Shown: positions 42,256-52,161 of the stretch, piece by piece
Layout of the letters: every line of letters starts with the position of its first letter
Numbering within the stretch: position 1 is the first letter of the stretch
Assembly (NCBI GenBank): GCA_030834165.1
Contig: JAURFU010000003.1
Coordinates: 20,860 to 84,859, forward strand
From: Verrucomicrobiota bacterium
GTDB taxonomy: Bacteria; Verrucomicrobiota; Verrucomicrobiia; Opitutales; UBA953
DNA: 64,000 bases
Direction: 5' to 3'
Translations under genes and position numbers: made by a program
Notes under the pieces: generated by a model
What the model was told of the DNA's origin: nothing
The model's database searches: none
The model's input: only the letters and a program-made list of their open reading frames with translations

Positions 42256-44454
42256 TCACTCCTCGCCGCGGAGGCGGGGCAGGAGGCCCGTGATGCGGCG
42301 CGAGTCCGACGCGTTGCGCACGGCCATCGCGTAGGCGGTGGGGTCGCCGACGAGGATGACCTGCCTGCGGCCGCGCGTGACCGCGGTGTAGACGAGGTTG
42401 CGCGCGAGCATGATGCTGTGCTGGCGGAGCAGGGGGACGACGACCGCGGGGAATTCCGAGCCCTGGGACTTATGGATGCTCACCGCGTAGGCCAGGTGCA
42501 GGTCGCCTTGTTCGCCGCGTTCGAGCTCCACGCGCGCGCCGTCGAAGTCGATCAGCAGCGTGCCTTCCTCGTTCTGGCCGAGCACCACGCCGAAGTCTCC
42601 GTTGAAGACGTTCTTGTCGTAGTTGTTGCGCGTCTGGATGACCTTGTCGCCGGGCTGGATGCGGCCGGGGCGGGCGTCGGCGCCCCGCAGGCGGCCTTGC
42701 AGGGCCTGGTTGAAGGCCTGGATGCCGCCGGTGCCCTTGTGCATCGGGGCGAGCACCTGGATGTCGCGCAGCGGGTCGAAGCGCAGGGCTTTCGGCAGGA
42801 TGTCGCAGCACAGCTTCGTGACCATGGCCACGCAGGCTTCGGGCTCGTCGACGCGGACGAAGTGGATGTCCTGCGAGAAATCGAGCTTCGTCGGATCCTC
42901 GACCGGGGTCGGGGGAGTGGTGTCGGCGTGCAGGATGCCGTGGGCCACCGTGACGATGCCGCTGCGCGCCCCTTGGCGGAAGACCGTGTCGAGGCGCGTG
43001 ACCGCGGCCGCGCCGGAGTCGATGAGGTCGCCGAGCACGTTGCCCGCGCCGACGGAGGGCAGCTGGTTCACGTCTCCGACGAGCAGCACGTGGGCCGTGC
43101 CGGGCACCGCGCGCAGGAGCGCGGCGGCCAGTTTGGTATCGAGCATCGAGGATTCGTCGATGATGACGAAGTCGGTCGCGAGCGGGTTCTCGGCGTTGGC
43201 GGTGAAGCCGCCTTCCGCGGGATCGAACCTGAGGAGCCGATGGATGGTCGAGGACGCCACGTGGGTCGCCTCGGTCATGCGCTTCGCCGCGCGTCCGGTC
43301 GGCGCGCCGAGCGCCATGCGCACGCGCTTGGCGCCGAGGATGTCGCAGAGCGCCTTCAGGATGGTCGTCTTGCCCGTGCCGGGCCCGCCGGTGAGGACGG
43401 TGACCTTGTTCCGCAGGGCCATGAGCACGCCGGCCGCCTGGGCGGGCGAGAAGGCGAAGCCGGCGCGGGTCTGGGCCCATTCGACGGCCTTGTCGGCCAC
43501 GATGGTCGGCAGGCCGGAGGGCGTGGCGAGGAAGCGCTGGACGGAGGCGGCGATCGACTTCTCGGCCTTCTCCTGGGGCTTCAGCTGCACGAGGCGCACG
43601 CCGCGGGCGGAGAGCACGCCCACGGCGTGCTCTTCCATCAGCTTGCGCAGGCGGTCGTGCACGATGGTCTTGTCGACCTCGAGCAGCTCGGTCGCCTTCT
43701 CGAGCAGGCCTTCGTCAGGGAAGGCGCTGTGGCCTTCGCCTTCGAGTTCTTCGAGCGTGTGCAGGATGCCCGCGTCGACGCGCTGCGGGCCGGCGGTCGG
43801 GAGACCGAGGTTGCGCGCGATCTTGTCCGCGGTCTTGAAGCCGACGCCTTCGACTTCGCGGCAGACGCGGTAGGGCTCGGTGGTGAGGACCTTCTTCGCG
43901 TCCTGGCCGTAGGCCTTGACGATGCGGACGCACAGGGCGTTGGTCACCCCGTAGGTCTGCAGGAAGACCATCACTTCACGCAGCGCCTTCTGGTCGTCCC
44001 ACGCGGCCTTGATGGCCTTCGCGCGGCCGGGGCCGATGCCGTCGACCTCGCGGAGGCGGCCGGATTGGTTCGAGATGATGTCGAAGGTGCGGACGCCGAA
44101 CTTGGCGACGATCTTGTCGGCGTAGGTCTTGCCGATGCCTTTGATCAGGCCGCTGCCGAGGTATTTGCGGATGCCGTGGACCGAAGAGGGCAGGCGCGAG
44201 CTGAACGTGCGCACGCGCAGCTGCGGACCATGCGAAGGGTGACGTTCCCAATGGCCGCTGACGTCGACGGTCTCGCCGCACTGCAGGCCGGTCAGGTTGC
44301 CGAGGATGATGACCTTGTCGCCGGCTTCCGGCGCGAGCTCCGCGATCGTGAAATGCGTCTCCTCGTCGAGCCACAGGATGCGCTCGACCACGCCCGAAAG
44401 GGTGGTTTCGGGTCCGCGCGGCGGTTCGCGTGGCGGCGACATGCGTTGAGCCAA
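42256..44454 (-). CDS. recD2: RecD2-like ATP-dependent DNA helicase
   Basis: HhH-rich N-terminus, VLTGGPGTGKTTILKAL Walker A, YAVSIHKSQGSEFPAVV. Confidence 0.94.
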   Translation of the reverse strand: MAQRMSPPREPPRGPETTLSGVVERILWLDEETHFTIAELAPEAGDKVIILGNLTGLQCGETVDVSGHWERHPSHGPQLRVRTFSSRLPSSVHGIRKYLGSGLIKGIGKTYADKIVAKFGVRTFDIISNQSGRLREVDGIGPGRAKAIKAAWDDQKALREVMVFLQTYGVTNALCVRIVKAYGQDAKKVLTTEPYRVCREVEGVGFKTADKIARNLGLPTAGPQRVDAGILHTLEELEGEGHSAFPDEGLLEKATELLEVDKTIVHDRLRKLMEEHAVGVLSARGVRLVQLKPQEKAEKSIAASVQRFLATPSGLPTIVADKAVEWAQTRAGFAFSPAQAAGVLMALRNKVTVLTGGPGTGKTTILKALCDILGAKRVRMALGAPTGRAAKRMTEATHVASSTIHRLLRFDPAEGGFTANAENPLATDFVIIDESSMLDTKLAAALLRAVPGTAHVLLVGDVNQLPSVGAGNVLGDLIDSGAAAVTRLDTVFRQGARSGIVTVAHGILHADTTPPTPVEDPTKLDFSQDIHFVRVDEPEACVAMVTKLCCDILPKALRFDPLRDIQVLAPMHKGTGGIQAFNQALQGRLRGADARPGRIQPGDKVIQTRNNYDKNVFNGDFGVVLGQNEEGTLLIDFDGARVELERGEQGDLHLAYAVSIHKSQGSEFPAVVVPLLRQHSIMLARNLVYTAVTRGRRQVILVGDPTAYAMAVRNASDSRRITGLLPRLRGEE

Positions 44455-44485
44455 TCAGCCCCGCGGGGCGGGAGCGAAACGAAAA

Positions 44486-45145
44486 TCAGCCCAGACCGAA
44501 GACCACCCGGCCCAGCTCGGGCAGGCCGGCGTGGACGGTGTCGGGGGCGTAGGGGGCCAGTTCCTCGGCGGTGTGGCTGCCGGTCGTCACGCAGTGGATC
44601 GCGGCGAGCCGGCCGTTGCGCGCCGTGGAGATGTCGAAGGGCGAATCGCCGACCATGACCGTCCGGGCGGCGTCGGCCTTGAGGGTCGAAAGCACGAAGT
44701 GGGTGAACTCCGCCTGGGGCTTGCGCCAAGGGTGGACGTTGGTGCCGAAGACGGCGTCCACGACGTCGTCCAGCCCGAGGTGCTCCATGATCTTCTTGGA
44801 GTTGGCGTCGTCCTTGTTGGTGTAGACCGCGACGCGGACACCCTTGGCACGGAGGCCGACGAGGATCTCGCGGCAGCCGGGGTAGGCGCGCAGGCCGTGA
44901 TACATCACCGACGGGAAGTGCTCGCGGAAGAGGCGGGTGGCGGTGGGGGCGTTGGCTTCGCCGGCGAGCTTGACCACCGTGACGTTGACCGAGCCCCCGA
45001 CGGCGCGGCGGATCTGCTCCAAGGTGACACCCGGCAGGCCCATCATGCCCATGACGTCATCGTAGCAGCGATGAATGGCTTCGAAGTTGTCGACCAGCGT
45101 ACCGTCGAGGTCGAAAAGGACGGTTTCAGGGAGGGGGCGGGCCAT
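44486..45145 (-). CDS. HAD-superfamily hydrolase (phosphoglycolate phosphatase-like)
   Basis: VLFDLDGTLVDNFEAIH, VYTNKD, MVGDSPFDISTARN. Confidence 0.9.
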   Translation of the reverse strand: MARPLPETVLFDLDGTLVDNFEAIHRCYDDVMGMMGLPGVTLEQIRRAVGGSVNVTVVKLAGEANAPTATRLFREHFPSVMYHGLRAYPGCREILVGLRAKGVRVAVYTNKDDANSKKIMEHLGLDDVVDAVFGTNVHPWRKPQAEFTHFVLSTLKADAARTVMVGDSPFDISTARNGRLAAIHCVTTGSHTAEELAPYAPDTVHAGLPELGRVVFGLG

Positions 45146-45233
45146 GGCTGACCCCAATCAGGCGGGTCGGCGGACGGTTTCCAAGTTTGGAATTGAAGGG
45201 CAGGGCGGCGGACCTAGGTTGCCGCTTCGCACC

Positions 45234-45875
45234 ATGAGCTTCTCGCTGGACCTTACCAAGCCCCTCGGCCGCCTCGGCCTGGCTATCAACACTGTCATCC
45301 TGGGCGCCGTCTTCTACGGCGTGTCCGCCGGCGCCTACCATTACATGAGCCACACGCTTCCGGAAGCGGAAGCCCACCATGAGGAAGCCGTCGTCAAGGC
45401 TGCGCTGGTCGACAAGGCTGTCGCCAAGGCCAAGACCGCCGCCAAGGGCAAGACCTTCGACGCCGCGGCCGCCAAGACCCAGGCTGAGGCCGCCGTCTCC
45501 GCCGACTTCAAGAAGCAGGCCGATGAGATCCACCACCACGCCGTGGAAGGCTGGGCCCCCTTCGCCGTCTTCCTCCTGATCCTTTCCGCCGTGTTCTTCG
45601 CCGGATTCCTCTCGGTGTATGTCCAGCGCCGGGCTAACGACGGCGGCCTGAAGGGATTCTGGCTCTTCACCAACCACCTCGGCGCCTGGGCGCTCGCCGG
45701 TTACGTGGCCTTCTATCCGTTCCTCGCGGCTCACGCCCTGCGCAATACCTGGGCTCCGGCCTTCATCGCCGGCCTGGTGCTCCTGCTCCCGGTGCTTTTC
45801 GCCTCCGAAGGTCATCACGACCATGGCCACGACCATGATCATGGCGACGGCCACGATCACGGCCACAGCCACTGA
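45234..45875 (+). CDS. Membrane protein with His-rich C-terminal tail
   Basis: TM segments plus tail EGHHDHGHDHDHGDGHDHGHSH; ATG at 45234. Confidence 0.75.
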   Translation: MSFSLDLTKPLGRLGLAINTVILGAVFYGVSAGAYHYMSHTLPEAEAHHEEAVVKAALVDKAVAKAKTAAKGKTFDAAAAKTQAEAAVSADFKKQADEIHHHAVEGWAPFAVFLLILSAVFFAGFLSVYVQRRANDGGLKGFWLFTNHLGAWALAGYVAFYPFLAAHALRNTWAPAFIAGLVLLLPVLFASEGHHDHGHDHDHGDGHDHGHSH

Positions 45876-45881
45876 GCCGGC

Positions 45882-46649
45882 TCAGAGCGGCGCGGTCCCG
45901 CCGAAGTCGAAGACCGTGTGACTGATCAGACCTCGCTCCAAGACGGCGAGGTCTGATTGTTTATCGGTGGTGAGGTTCTCGCCGTCGTTCCAGGCGAACG
46001 AGAAGCCCTGCGCCGAACGCTTGAAAAGGGAGCCGTGGCGGACCAGCGCCGGGGTGCTGCGCTCCATCGCGGTGCCGTCGGTGACGGTCGCCGGGTAGTT
46101 GAGGCTATGGACGTGCAGGCCGGTCACCGGCTGGCCGACGAGGCTCTTGGCGAAGCGGGCGGCGTGGCGGCAGGCGGTCTCGAGGTGCGGGCGGAGGGCC
46201 GGCGGGCAGACCGCGGAGTTACGGTGGACCTGTTCGAAGAGCGATTGCTCGAGGTCGAGCGAGCAGGCGACTGCCGGGAGGCCCCAAGCGGTGCCTTCGG
46301 TCGCGCCGGCCAAGGTGCCGGAGCTCAGGCAGAGGGGCATGGTGGCGTTGAAGCCGATGTTGATGCCCGAGATCACGATGTCGGGCTTGACGGGAAGCAG
46401 GTGGCCGAGGGCGATGTTGACGCAGTCGGAAGGCGTGCCGTCGATGGACCAAGCCTGCTCGCCCAGGCCCGGGTGATCCGCCAAGGTGACTTCCCGGTGG
46501 CGGCTGAAAGCCCGGCCGATCCAGCTCCGCTCCCCGGAGGGGGCCGCGACGACCACCCGGAAGCCTTCGGCGACGCAGGCGGCCACCAAGGCGTGGAGGA
46601 AGGCGGCGTTGATGCCGTCGTCGTTGGTCAGCAGGGCGGTGGGTTTCAT
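45882..46649 (-). CDS. surE: 5'/3'-nucleotidase SurE
   Basis: ALLTNDDGINAAFLHAL, APSGERSWIGRAF, VISGINIGFN; start ATG at 46649. Confidence 0.92.
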   Translation of the reverse strand: MKPTALLTNDDGINAAFLHALVAACVAEGFRVVVAAPSGERSWIGRAFSRHREVTLADHPGLGEQAWSIDGTPSDCVNIALGHLLPVKPDIVISGINIGFNATMPLCLSSGTLAGATEGTAWGLPAVACSLDLEQSLFEQVHRNSAVCPPALRPHLETACRHAARFAKSLVGQPVTGLHVHSLNYPATVTDGTAMERSTPALVRHGSLFKRSAQGFSFAWNDGENLTTDKQSDLAVLERGLISHTVFDFGGTAPL

Positions 46650-46657
46650 CCGGTAAA

Positions 46658-47170
46658 TCAGGGACGGCTCTCCGTCGGGCCGTTCTCGAGCTCGGCGATC
46701 TGGTCCCGCAGGACGGCCGCGGCCTCGTAATCCTCGATCCGCAGGGCGGCCTGGAGGTCGGCCCGGGCCTTGGCCAGCTTGGCGGCGCGGTTGGCTTGGC
46801 TGTCCTGGGGCCGGCGGCCATGGTGCTCCATGCCGGGCTGGATGCGCGCGATGGTCGCCAAGGCCTGGGGCGCATGCGCTTCGTAGCAGGCGGCGCAGCC
46901 GAGGCGGTGGATGCGCTCGTAGTCGGCCCAGCGGAAGCCGCAGGCCGGGCACTTGCCCCGCCCGACGGGGGCCGGGACGGTCAGCTTCAGTCCCAGCGCG
47001 AGCGAGGGCAGGATGGAGTCCGAGAGGAGGGAGGGGCAGCCCTGGCAGCAGGCGTAGGTCTCCGCCTTGCCCCCGGCGACGAGGGTGAAGTAGACGACGG
47101 CGTTCTGGACGCAGCCTTGGCAGGTGGGCGGACGAGGGATCACGCAGCCCTCACCATGCGGGAGAACCAC
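46658..47170 (-). CDS. UvrB/UvrC-motif, McsA-like zinc-finger protein
   Basis: CxxC pairs (CQGC, CCQGC, CPACG, CAAC) and C-terminal LQAALRIEDYEAAAVLRDQIAELE. Confidence 0.8.
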   Translation of the reverse strand: MVLPHGEGCVIPRPPTCQGCVQNAVVYFTLVAGGKAETYACCQGCPSLLSDSILPSLALGLKLTVPAPVGRGKCPACGFRWADYERIHRLGCAACYEAHAPQALATIARIQPGMEHHGRRPQDSQANRAAKLAKARADLQAALRIEDYEAAAVLRDQIAELENGPTESRP

Positions 47171-47232
47171 CGCCGGTTCAAGCGTCCGGGCGAACCTTTT
47201 CAGGTTGAAGCCCTGCTCGCGGCGGATTGCCT

Positions 47233-48063
47233 ATGAAAGCGATGCTTTCTCCTGCCTTCATGCTCCTGCTGGCCGAGGCCGACAAGGGCGCCTTCTGGTA
47301 TTTCAAGCAGATGGACGTGGCCGGCATGGCCGTCGCCGTCGTGCTCCTCATCTGTTCCTTCATCGGCTGGGGCGCGATGATCCAGAAATGGTCCGACGTC
47401 CATGAGCTGCGCCGGCGCAACCACGCCTTCGAGCGCCGGCTGCGCGACGAGCCCGCCGTCGTCGCGCTCAACTTCCCGCGCGGCTCCAACCTCGGCCCCT
47501 ATGAGTTCCTCGTCGCCGAAGCCGTCTCCGCCGTGCAGCGCCACAAGGGGCGCCTCGTCCGTCCGTCGGACGTCACGCTGTGCATGGGCCACGTCGAGAA
47601 CGCGGTGCAGCGCGGCGTCGCGCGCACGATGGTGAAGTACGAGGACAAGATGGTGCTGCTCAGCTCGCTCGTCTCGGGCGGCCCGTTCCTCGGCCTGCTC
47701 GGTACGGTCTGGGGCGTCATGGTCACCTTCGGCGCGCTGACCGAGAAGGCCAGCATCGCGCAGCTCGCGCCCGGCGTGTGCGGCGCGCTCGTCACGACCA
47801 CGCTCGGCCTGCTCGTCGCCATCCCCGCCACCTTCGGCTATAATTACCTGCTCACCCAGGTGAAGATCATGACGACCGAGCTCGAGAACTTCGCGAGCTC
47901 GCTCGCGGACCGCGTCGAACTGGAGCTCGAAGGCGAAGCCCGCCGCAACTTCGACGCGGCCCAGGAACGCGAACGCCTGCAACGCGCCGCGCAGGCCGCC
48001 GCCTCGGCTCCGGCGCCCGAAGTTCCGCCGGCCGCCTTGCCCGGATGGGAGGACGCCCAGTAA
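47233..48063 (+). CDS. exbB: MotA/TolQ/ExbB proton channel family protein
   Basis: GGPFLGLLGTVWGVMVTFGALTEKASIAQLAPGVCGALVTTTLGLLVAIPA. Confidence 0.92.
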   Translation: MKAMLSPAFMLLLAEADKGAFWYFKQMDVAGMAVAVVLLICSFIGWGAMIQKWSDVHELRRRNHAFERRLRDEPAVVALNFPRGSNLGPYEFLVAEAVSAVQRHKGRLVRPSDVTLCMGHVENAVQRGVARTMVKYEDKMVLLSSLVSGGPFLGLLGTVWGVMVTFGALTEKASIAQLAPGVCGALVTTTLGLLVAIPATFGYNYLLTQVKIMTTELENFASSLADRVELELEGEARRNFDAAQERERLQRAAQAAASAPAPEVPPAALPGWEDAQ

Positions 48064-48069
48064 GACCTG

Positions 48070-48495
48070 ATGGCCCGCTCTTTTTCCAAGCCTAACCGGC
48101 TGCACGTGATGAACGAGCTGAACGTCACGCCGATGCTCGACCTCTGCTTCGTGCTGCTGATCATCTTCATGATCGCGACGCCGGTGCTGGAGCAGACGAC
48201 CGCCGTCAACCTGCCCAAGGCCGACAAGGGCGCGGGGAAGGCCCCCGACGCGAAGTCCCAGCATCGCGTCGTGAGCATCGACCGCAACGGGGGCCTTTCG
48301 CTCGGCGCCCGTCCGGTCACGACCGCCCAGCTCGAAGCCGAGTTCGCCGTGCTGGCGGCCTTGCCGGAGGCCGAGCAGCCCGTCGTCCGCATCCGCGGCG
48401 ACGGCGCGATCTCGTACCAGAAGATCATCGACGTGCTGTCCCTCGCCAAGGCCAAGGGCCTGACGAAGGCGGCGCTCGACACCGAGACCCGCTGA
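48070..48495 (+). CDS. exbD: ExbD/TolR family biopolymer transporter
   Basis: NELNVTPMLDLCFVLLIIFMIATPVLEQ. Confidence 0.93.
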   Translation: MARSFSKPNRLHVMNELNVTPMLDLCFVLLIIFMIATPVLEQTTAVNLPKADKGAGKAPDAKSQHRVVSIDRNGGLSLGARPVTTAQLEAEFAVLAALPEAEQPVVRIRGDGAISYQKIIDVLSLAKAKGLTKAALDTETR

Positions 48496-48497
48496 AC

Positions 48498-49307
48498 ATG
48501 GCCGCCCAGGGCAAAGGTTGGATCGGTTCCGTCCTCGTGCACCTCGGCCTCCTCGGCGCGATCGTCGCTTTCTCCTGGTATGCCGCCCGTCAGGACGGCG
48601 AGAACGTCGACCCCGTCGACCCGCTGCTCATCGACCTCGCCGGCATCCCCGGCAAGCGTCCCGGCGAGGTCGGCAAGGCCCCCGGCGTCGCCCAAGGCGC
48701 GGAGACGGGCACGAACAACGGCATCGCCCGCATCAAGGTCCCCAAGCTCAACGTCGAGAAGATCCTCCGCGAGCGCGAACAGGCCGAGCAGGCCGCGCAG
48801 ACGGCGTCGGCCCCCAAGACCTCGACGAAGGCCGTCGTGAAGAACGGCGTCGGCGCCAAGTCCGCCCGCACGACCCTCGACGAGTTCAACAAGAGCCAGG
48901 GCGGCAAGTCCGGCCGCCCCGGCGCGTCCGCCAAGTCCGGCGGCATCGGCGGCGTCTCCGTCAAGAAAGGCCGCAGCTACGGCGCGGGCGACAACGGAGG
49001 CGAGGGCGGTTCGGCTTCCGAGCTGGCGCTCTACGCCGGCGAGGTCCAGGCGCGCCTGCTCACGGCGTGGCGCGAGATCGTCGCGGCCGAAGGCGATTCC
49101 GTGGCGTCCGGCGGCACGTGCGGCGTGACCGTCAACGTCGACGCAGCCGGTTTCGTGACGTTCTCCGGCTGGATCAACGCGCCGCGCGACGCGCGCATGG
49201 CCGAGCTCGTGAAGCGCGCGTGCGCCCGGATCGGCAACTGCGGCAAGCCGCCGAAGGGCAAGTCGTTCAAGATCGACTTCACCCGCGTCAGCCTGTCCGA
49301 GGGCTGA
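48498..49307 (+). CDS. TonB/TolA-like energy transducer
   Basis: N-terminal TM, charged/Gly-rich linker, C-terminal TolA/TonB-like domain; follows exbBD. Confidence 0.72.
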   Translation: MAAQGKGWIGSVLVHLGLLGAIVAFSWYAARQDGENVDPVDPLLIDLAGIPGKRPGEVGKAPGVAQGAETGTNNGIARIKVPKLNVEKILREREQAEQAAQTASAPKTSTKAVVKNGVGAKSARTTLDEFNKSQGGKSGRPGASAKSGGIGGVSVKKGRSYGAGDNGGEGGSASELALYAGEVQARLLTAWREIVAAEGDSVASGGTCGVTVNVDAAGFVTFSGWINAPRDARMAELVKRACARIGNCGKPPKGKSFKIDFTRVSLSEG

Positions 49308-49313
49308 GCCGGC

Positions 49314-49778
49314 TCAGTCGCGGACCTCGAGCACGATCTGCACCTCGACGGAGACGCCGAGCGGCAGGCCGTTGACGGAGACCGCGGCGCGCGCGTGCCT
49401 GCCGGCGTCGCCGAAGACCCGGAGGAGGAACTCCGAGGCGCCGTTGAGCACCTTGGGGCTGTCGCTGAAGCCGTCGACGCCGTTGACGAAGCCGTTGACC
49501 ATCACCACGCGCGTGACGCGGTCGAGCGACCCGAGGGCGGCCTTGGCGTTGGCCAGCGCGTTGAGCGCGCAGAGCTGGGCGGCCTCGGCGGCCTGGGCGA
49601 GGTCGACCTCGCGGCCGACCTTGCCGGGCGAGACGACCTTGCCGTCCTTCATCGGCAGGGTGCCGGCGAGGTAGAGCAGGGCGCCGGTGCGGACGGCCGG
49701 GACGTAGGCGCCGGCCGCGGCGGGCGGCGTGGGCAAGGTGAGGCCGAGTTCGGCGAGGCGGGCTTCGACGGAGGACAT
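49314..49778 (-). CDS. RidA-family protein
   Basis: VRTGALLYLAGTLPMKDGKV, GREVDLAQAAEAAQLCALNALANAKAALGSLDRV; ATG at 49778. Confidence 0.88.
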   Translation of the reverse strand: MSSVEARLAELGLTLPTPPAAAGAYVPAVRTGALLYLAGTLPMKDGKVVSPGKVGREVDLAQAAEAAQLCALNALANAKAALGSLDRVTRVVMVNGFVNGVDGFSDSPKVLNGASEFLLRVFGDAGRHARAAVSVNGLPLGVSVEVQIVLEVRD

Positions 49779-49875
49779 GAAAGGGAACTTGTCGGTTTCG
49801 GCGAGGTTCCGCAAGTCGCGGTCTCTGCGGGCCGATAACCATTGAACCGTCTGCCCGGCTGGGCCAGAAACCCGG

Positions 49876-51606
49876 ATGCTTCTGGATTACCTCCGCGAAG
49901 TCATCAGCCGCCTTCCGGCCAAGACGCGCGCCATCGTCATCACCGTCGTGCTGGGGCTGGCCGGCGGCGGCCTGGCCGTCCTGTTCCATTATTCGATCCA
50001 ATTCACCTATCGGATCGGAATCGAGGCGCTGAGCCGCGCTTCGCTGGGTGCGTTCCTTCTCGGGACGTTCGCGATCGTCATGCTCAGCAGCCTGGCGGTC
50101 GGCTGGCTGCTGACGGCTTTTTGTCCTGAGGCCGCCGGGAGTGGCATTCCTCAGGTGAAACTCGGATTCTGGCGCGATTTCGGGGCCTCGTCATGGCGGA
50201 GCGTGTGGGTCAAATTCCTGGCCGGCACCTTGAGCGTCGGCGGAGGCGCCAGCCTCGGGCGAGAAGGCCCCTCCGTGCAGCTGGCCTCCGGGCTGGCTGC
50301 CAATCTCGGCCGGGTGCTAGGGGTGCCTAGCCACCTCGGACGGGCGTCCTCTGCCGCAGGCGCCGCCTCAGGCTTGGCGGCCGCCTTCAACACCCCCATC
50401 GCCGCGGTGACGTTCGTGCTCGAAGAAATCGTCGGTGACCTGAACAGCCGGTTGTTGGGCGGCATCTTGCTCGCCTCGGTGCTGGGGGCGTTGGTCGCCC
50501 ATGCCTTGATCGGCAGCCAGCCCTCTTTCGTGCTTTCGTCGCACGGCGCTCCCGGCTGGATCGGTTATGCCCTGGCCCCGCTGGTGGCGGCTCTCGCGGC
50601 CTTTGCCGGTGGCGGATTTCAGCGGATGGCGCTCGGTGTGCGCGGATGGAACAAGGGTCTCGTCGGCCTGCCGCCCTGGTCGAGGGTGATGATCGGGGGG
50701 TTGGTCACCTGGTTGATCGGCGTCGGAGTCTTCCTCTGGACCGGACACCTGGGGGTCTTCAGCCTCGGTTACGACGACCTCGCCTCGGCCCTGAACGGCG
50801 ACCTGCTCTGGCAGGCGGCCGCGATCCTCCTGCTGGCCAAGCTCGCCGCCACCGTCTTCTGCTACGGTTTCGGCGGCTGCGGCGGGGTCTTTGCGCCGAC
50901 CTTGTTCTTCGGAGGGATGGTAGGGGCGTTGGTTTCCGCCCTTGTTTCGATGGTCCTGCCATTGACGGCGGCCGAGCATGTCGCGATGGGCGTCGTGGGC
51001 ATGTGCGCCTGCCTGGGCGGCGTCGTCCGCGCTCCGGTGACCGGCATCCTGATCATCTTTGAGATGACGCACGAGTTCAGCCTGGTGCCGTTGCTGATCA
51101 TCTCCGCCTTGGTCAGCCAGGCCATCGCCCGTCGGCTGAACCCGAAGAATTTCTACGACGACCTCCTGGAACAGGATGGGGCTGAGATCGAGCGGCGCAT
51201 GCCTCCGCGCGGTTTGACGGGGTGGATGGACGCGCCGGTCGGACGCGTCGCCAACTTCAAGCCCATCGTGGCGGAATCCTTGGACGCCGCCTACCTGGAA
51301 GGGCTGTTCGCCCGGCATCGGCACGAGCGTTTCCCGCTCGTGATCGAAGGTCGCCTCCTCGGCGTGCTCGATCGCCGGTCATTCGAGTCCGCGCGCCGGT
51401 CGGGGGCGGCTCCCGCCGTCGAACCCGCTGCCATCTGTCAGCCTGACACGAAACTGCGCGACCTGCACGCGCTGCTCGTCGATTGTCCGGGCCATCTTGC
51501 CGTGGTCACCGATCAGCCCGGCCCCGGCGGCAAGCTCGTGGCCATCATGACCCTGCATGATCTTCTGCGGGCCGAACTTCTGCTCGCCGAGGCGAGCGCC
51601 GAGTGA
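49876..51606 (+). CDS. clcA: ClC-family chloride channel/antiporter with CBS domains
   Basis: GSGIPQVKLGF, GREGPSVQLA, GGCGGVFAPTLFFGGMVGA. Confidence 0.93.
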   Translation: MLLDYLREVISRLPAKTRAIVITVVLGLAGGGLAVLFHYSIQFTYRIGIEALSRASLGAFLLGTFAIVMLSSLAVGWLLTAFCPEAAGSGIPQVKLGFWRDFGASSWRSVWVKFLAGTLSVGGGASLGREGPSVQLASGLAANLGRVLGVPSHLGRASSAAGAASGLAAAFNTPIAAVTFVLEEIVGDLNSRLLGGILLASVLGALVAHALIGSQPSFVLSSHGAPGWIGYALAPLVAALAAFAGGGFQRMALGVRGWNKGLVGLPPWSRVMIGGLVTWLIGVGVFLWTGHLGVFSLGYDDLASALNGDLLWQAAAILLLAKLAATVFCYGFGGCGGVFAPTLFFGGMVGALVSALVSMVLPLTAAEHVAMGVVGMCACLGGVVRAPVTGILIIFEMTHEFSLVPLLIISALVSQAIARRLNPKNFYDDLLEQDGAEIERRMPPRGLTGWMDAPVGRVANFKPIVAESLDAAYLEGLFARHRHERFPLVIEGRLLGVLDRRSFESARRSGAAPAVEPAAICQPDTKLRDLHALLVDCPGHLAVVTDQPGPGGKLVAIMTLHDLLRAELLLAEASAE

Positions 51607-51618
51607 GTTTCCGCCGGC

Positions 51619-52125
51619 TTACTTGAGCCGCTTCATGCCCTCGATGATCTCCAGCACGAGTTCGCGGCTGCGCGCCTTGACCTCGCGGTTCAGCGCGGTG
51701 TCCGAAGTCCCGAGCGCCCGGCGGGTCTCGCCGTAGGACTGGGCGAGCACGGCCTCCTTGTTGCGGGAGATGGTCGCGTTGTCGCGCACCGAAAGGTTCA
51801 CGTCCGCGGTGTAGCGGCCGAGCCCGCGGTCGAAGCGGACTTCGATCAGCAGCAGGGGGGTGGCGGCTTCCGGGCTCAGGCCTTCGACGGACTTGGGCGT
51901 GAGGTTGGCGCGGCGGAGCTCGAGCTCCATCCCGTCGCGGATCTCGCCGCGCAGGTCGGCGTCCTCGCCGCGGTTCTCCGACGTGGTGACGTCGATGTAG
52001 AACTGGGTGATCCCCCGGAGCTTGGCGAAGGCCTTGTCCGCGGGCGCGGCGCGCAGCGGATCGGTCTGGGCTACGGCGGTCAGGGTGACGAAGGCGGCGA
52101 GCAAGGCGAGGGTCAGGGAGCGCAT
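51619..52125 (-). CDS. Hypothetical exported protein
   Basis: Signal peptide MRSLTLALLAAFVTLTAVAQ, 168 aa, no family recognised. Confidence 0.6.
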   Translation of the reverse strand: MRSLTLALLAAFVTLTAVAQTDPLRAAPADKAFAKLRGITQFYIDVTTSENRGEDADLRGEIRDGMELELRRANLTPKSVEGLSPEAATPLLLIEVRFDRGLGRYTADVNLSVRDNATISRNKEAVLAQSYGETRRALGTSDTALNREVKARSRELVLEIIEGMKRLK

Positions 52126-52161
52126 GGCGATGGGGGCAAGATAAGGCGGCGACGGCCCCGT

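Noticed and set aside
42418-44658. 746-aa plus-strand ORF
   Set aside because: Antisense to the RecD2-like helicase; no recognisable domain.
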